The position numbers and the translations under genes are program-made. Under the pieces are notes generated by a model. That model was not told the DNA's origin, ran no database searches, and saw only the letters and a program-made list of their open reading frames with translations. 6,055 nucleotides of DNA from Pseudomonadota bacterium (GTDB lineage: Bacteria > Pseudomonadota > Alphaproteobacteria > UBA8366 > JADFVY01), in contig DAOVHN010000165.1 in assembly GCA_030671915.1 (NCBI GenBank), positions 1-6,055 of the forward strand, in the 5' to 3' direction. Positions 5,832 to 6,055 of the stretch are shown piece after piece (the first letter of the stretch is position 1; each line of letters starts with the position of its first letter).

Positions 5832-6055
5832 ATGGACGTACTCGAGAAAAAACCCGGAACACAGTCCTCCAGCCGCCTGGTGAGCGCGCCGCCAGGCGCT
5901 GCCAGAATAGACAATATAGAGGTCGAACGGTACCGCCTGCCGCTTAACCCGCCGTTCGCACCCGCCTGGGACAGCCGCCCGCGCACGCATTTCGATACGG
6001 CGATCGTGAAGGTGACCACGGCCGACGGCGCGGTGGGGATCGGAGCCGGGACCAA
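5832..6055 (+). CDS. Mandelate racemase/muconate lactonizing enzyme family protein (enolase superfamily), N-terminal part
   Basis: 74 codons are visible and the frame is open at the window edge. From residue 26 the sequence IDNIEVERYRLPLNPPFAPA, then WDSRPRTHFDTAIVKVTTADGAVGIGAG, matches the N-terminal capping domain of the mandelate racemase/muconate lactonizing branch, which determines substrate specificity. The catalytic barrel with its Lys and metal-binding acids lies beyond the window, so neither activity nor substrate can be named. The first 25 residues (many Ser, Pro and Gly) precede the domain and look disordered. The ATG at 5832 is the only ATG start in frame after the TAA at 5814-5816; AGGG lies only 3 bases upstream, unusually close. 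A GTG at residue 17 is an alternative start without a clear ribosome binding site. Confidence 0.8.
   Translation, partial: MDVLEKKPGTQSSSRLVSAPPGAARIDNIEVERYRLPLNPPFAPAWDSRPRTHFDTAIVKVTTADGAVGIGAGT

Noticed and set aside
5813..6055. 80-codon minus-strand frame at the right edge
   Set aside because: It is the antisense shadow of the plus-strand enolase-superfamily gene, which has a recognisable capping-domain sequence.
1..6055. CRISPR arrays, tRNA or rRNA genes, insertion sequences, toxin-antitoxin or phage genes
   Set aside because: Reading both strands I saw no regularly spaced repeats, cloverleaf sequence, transposase motif or terminal repeats; the window looks like ordinary chromosomal core with one uncharacterised gene pair.

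Overview
The window is GC-rich and densely coded, with seven genes on the minus strand and one on the plus strand. It looks like the chromosome of an alphaproteobacterium. The cysteine synthase, the AlaX protein and the mercaptopyruvate sulfurtransferase all resemble alphaproteobacterial forms, and a TTAA-N7-TTAAC motif (the CtrA consensus, specific to this class) lies in the main intergenic gap. I lean towards a Rhodospirillales-like lineage but cannot fix the genus.

Layout from the right. At 5832-6055 (+) is the N-terminus of an enolase-superfamily (mandelate racemase/muconate lactonizing) protein that runs off the window. It diverges across 57 bases from a five-gene minus-strand cluster: an ADP-ribose-pyrophosphatase-type Nudix hydrolase (5160-5774), cysteine synthase (4093-5094), the alanyl-tRNA editing protein AlaX (3387-4088), 3-mercaptopyruvate sulfurtransferase (2505-3359) and a double-domain GNAT acetyltransferase (1546-2502). 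The last four are tightly packed, with gaps of 4, 27 and 2 bases, and are very probably co-transcribed. The 65-base gap between Nudix and cysK leaves open whether the Nudix gene belongs to the same transcript.

A 267-base gap (1279-1545) follows. It holds a long imperfect hairpin and the CtrA-like box. Downstream is a second, two-gene unit: a PA2779-family membrane protein (847-1278) and a PA2778-family C39-like cysteine peptidase lipoprotein with C-terminal TPRs (830 to beyond position 1). The peptidase starts at TTG and its C-terminus lies outside the window.

Functionally, the first cluster makes cysteine (CysK) and handles a cysteine-derived sulfur donor (SseA). It also carries a proofreading factor that removes serine or glycine wrongly attached to tRNA-Ala, which may matter because serine is the precursor for cysteine synthesis. 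The PA2779/PA2778 pair is the least understood part. Its layout suggests an envelope protease with a dedicated membrane-anchored partner or substrate, and it is the best candidate here for an undescribed system.
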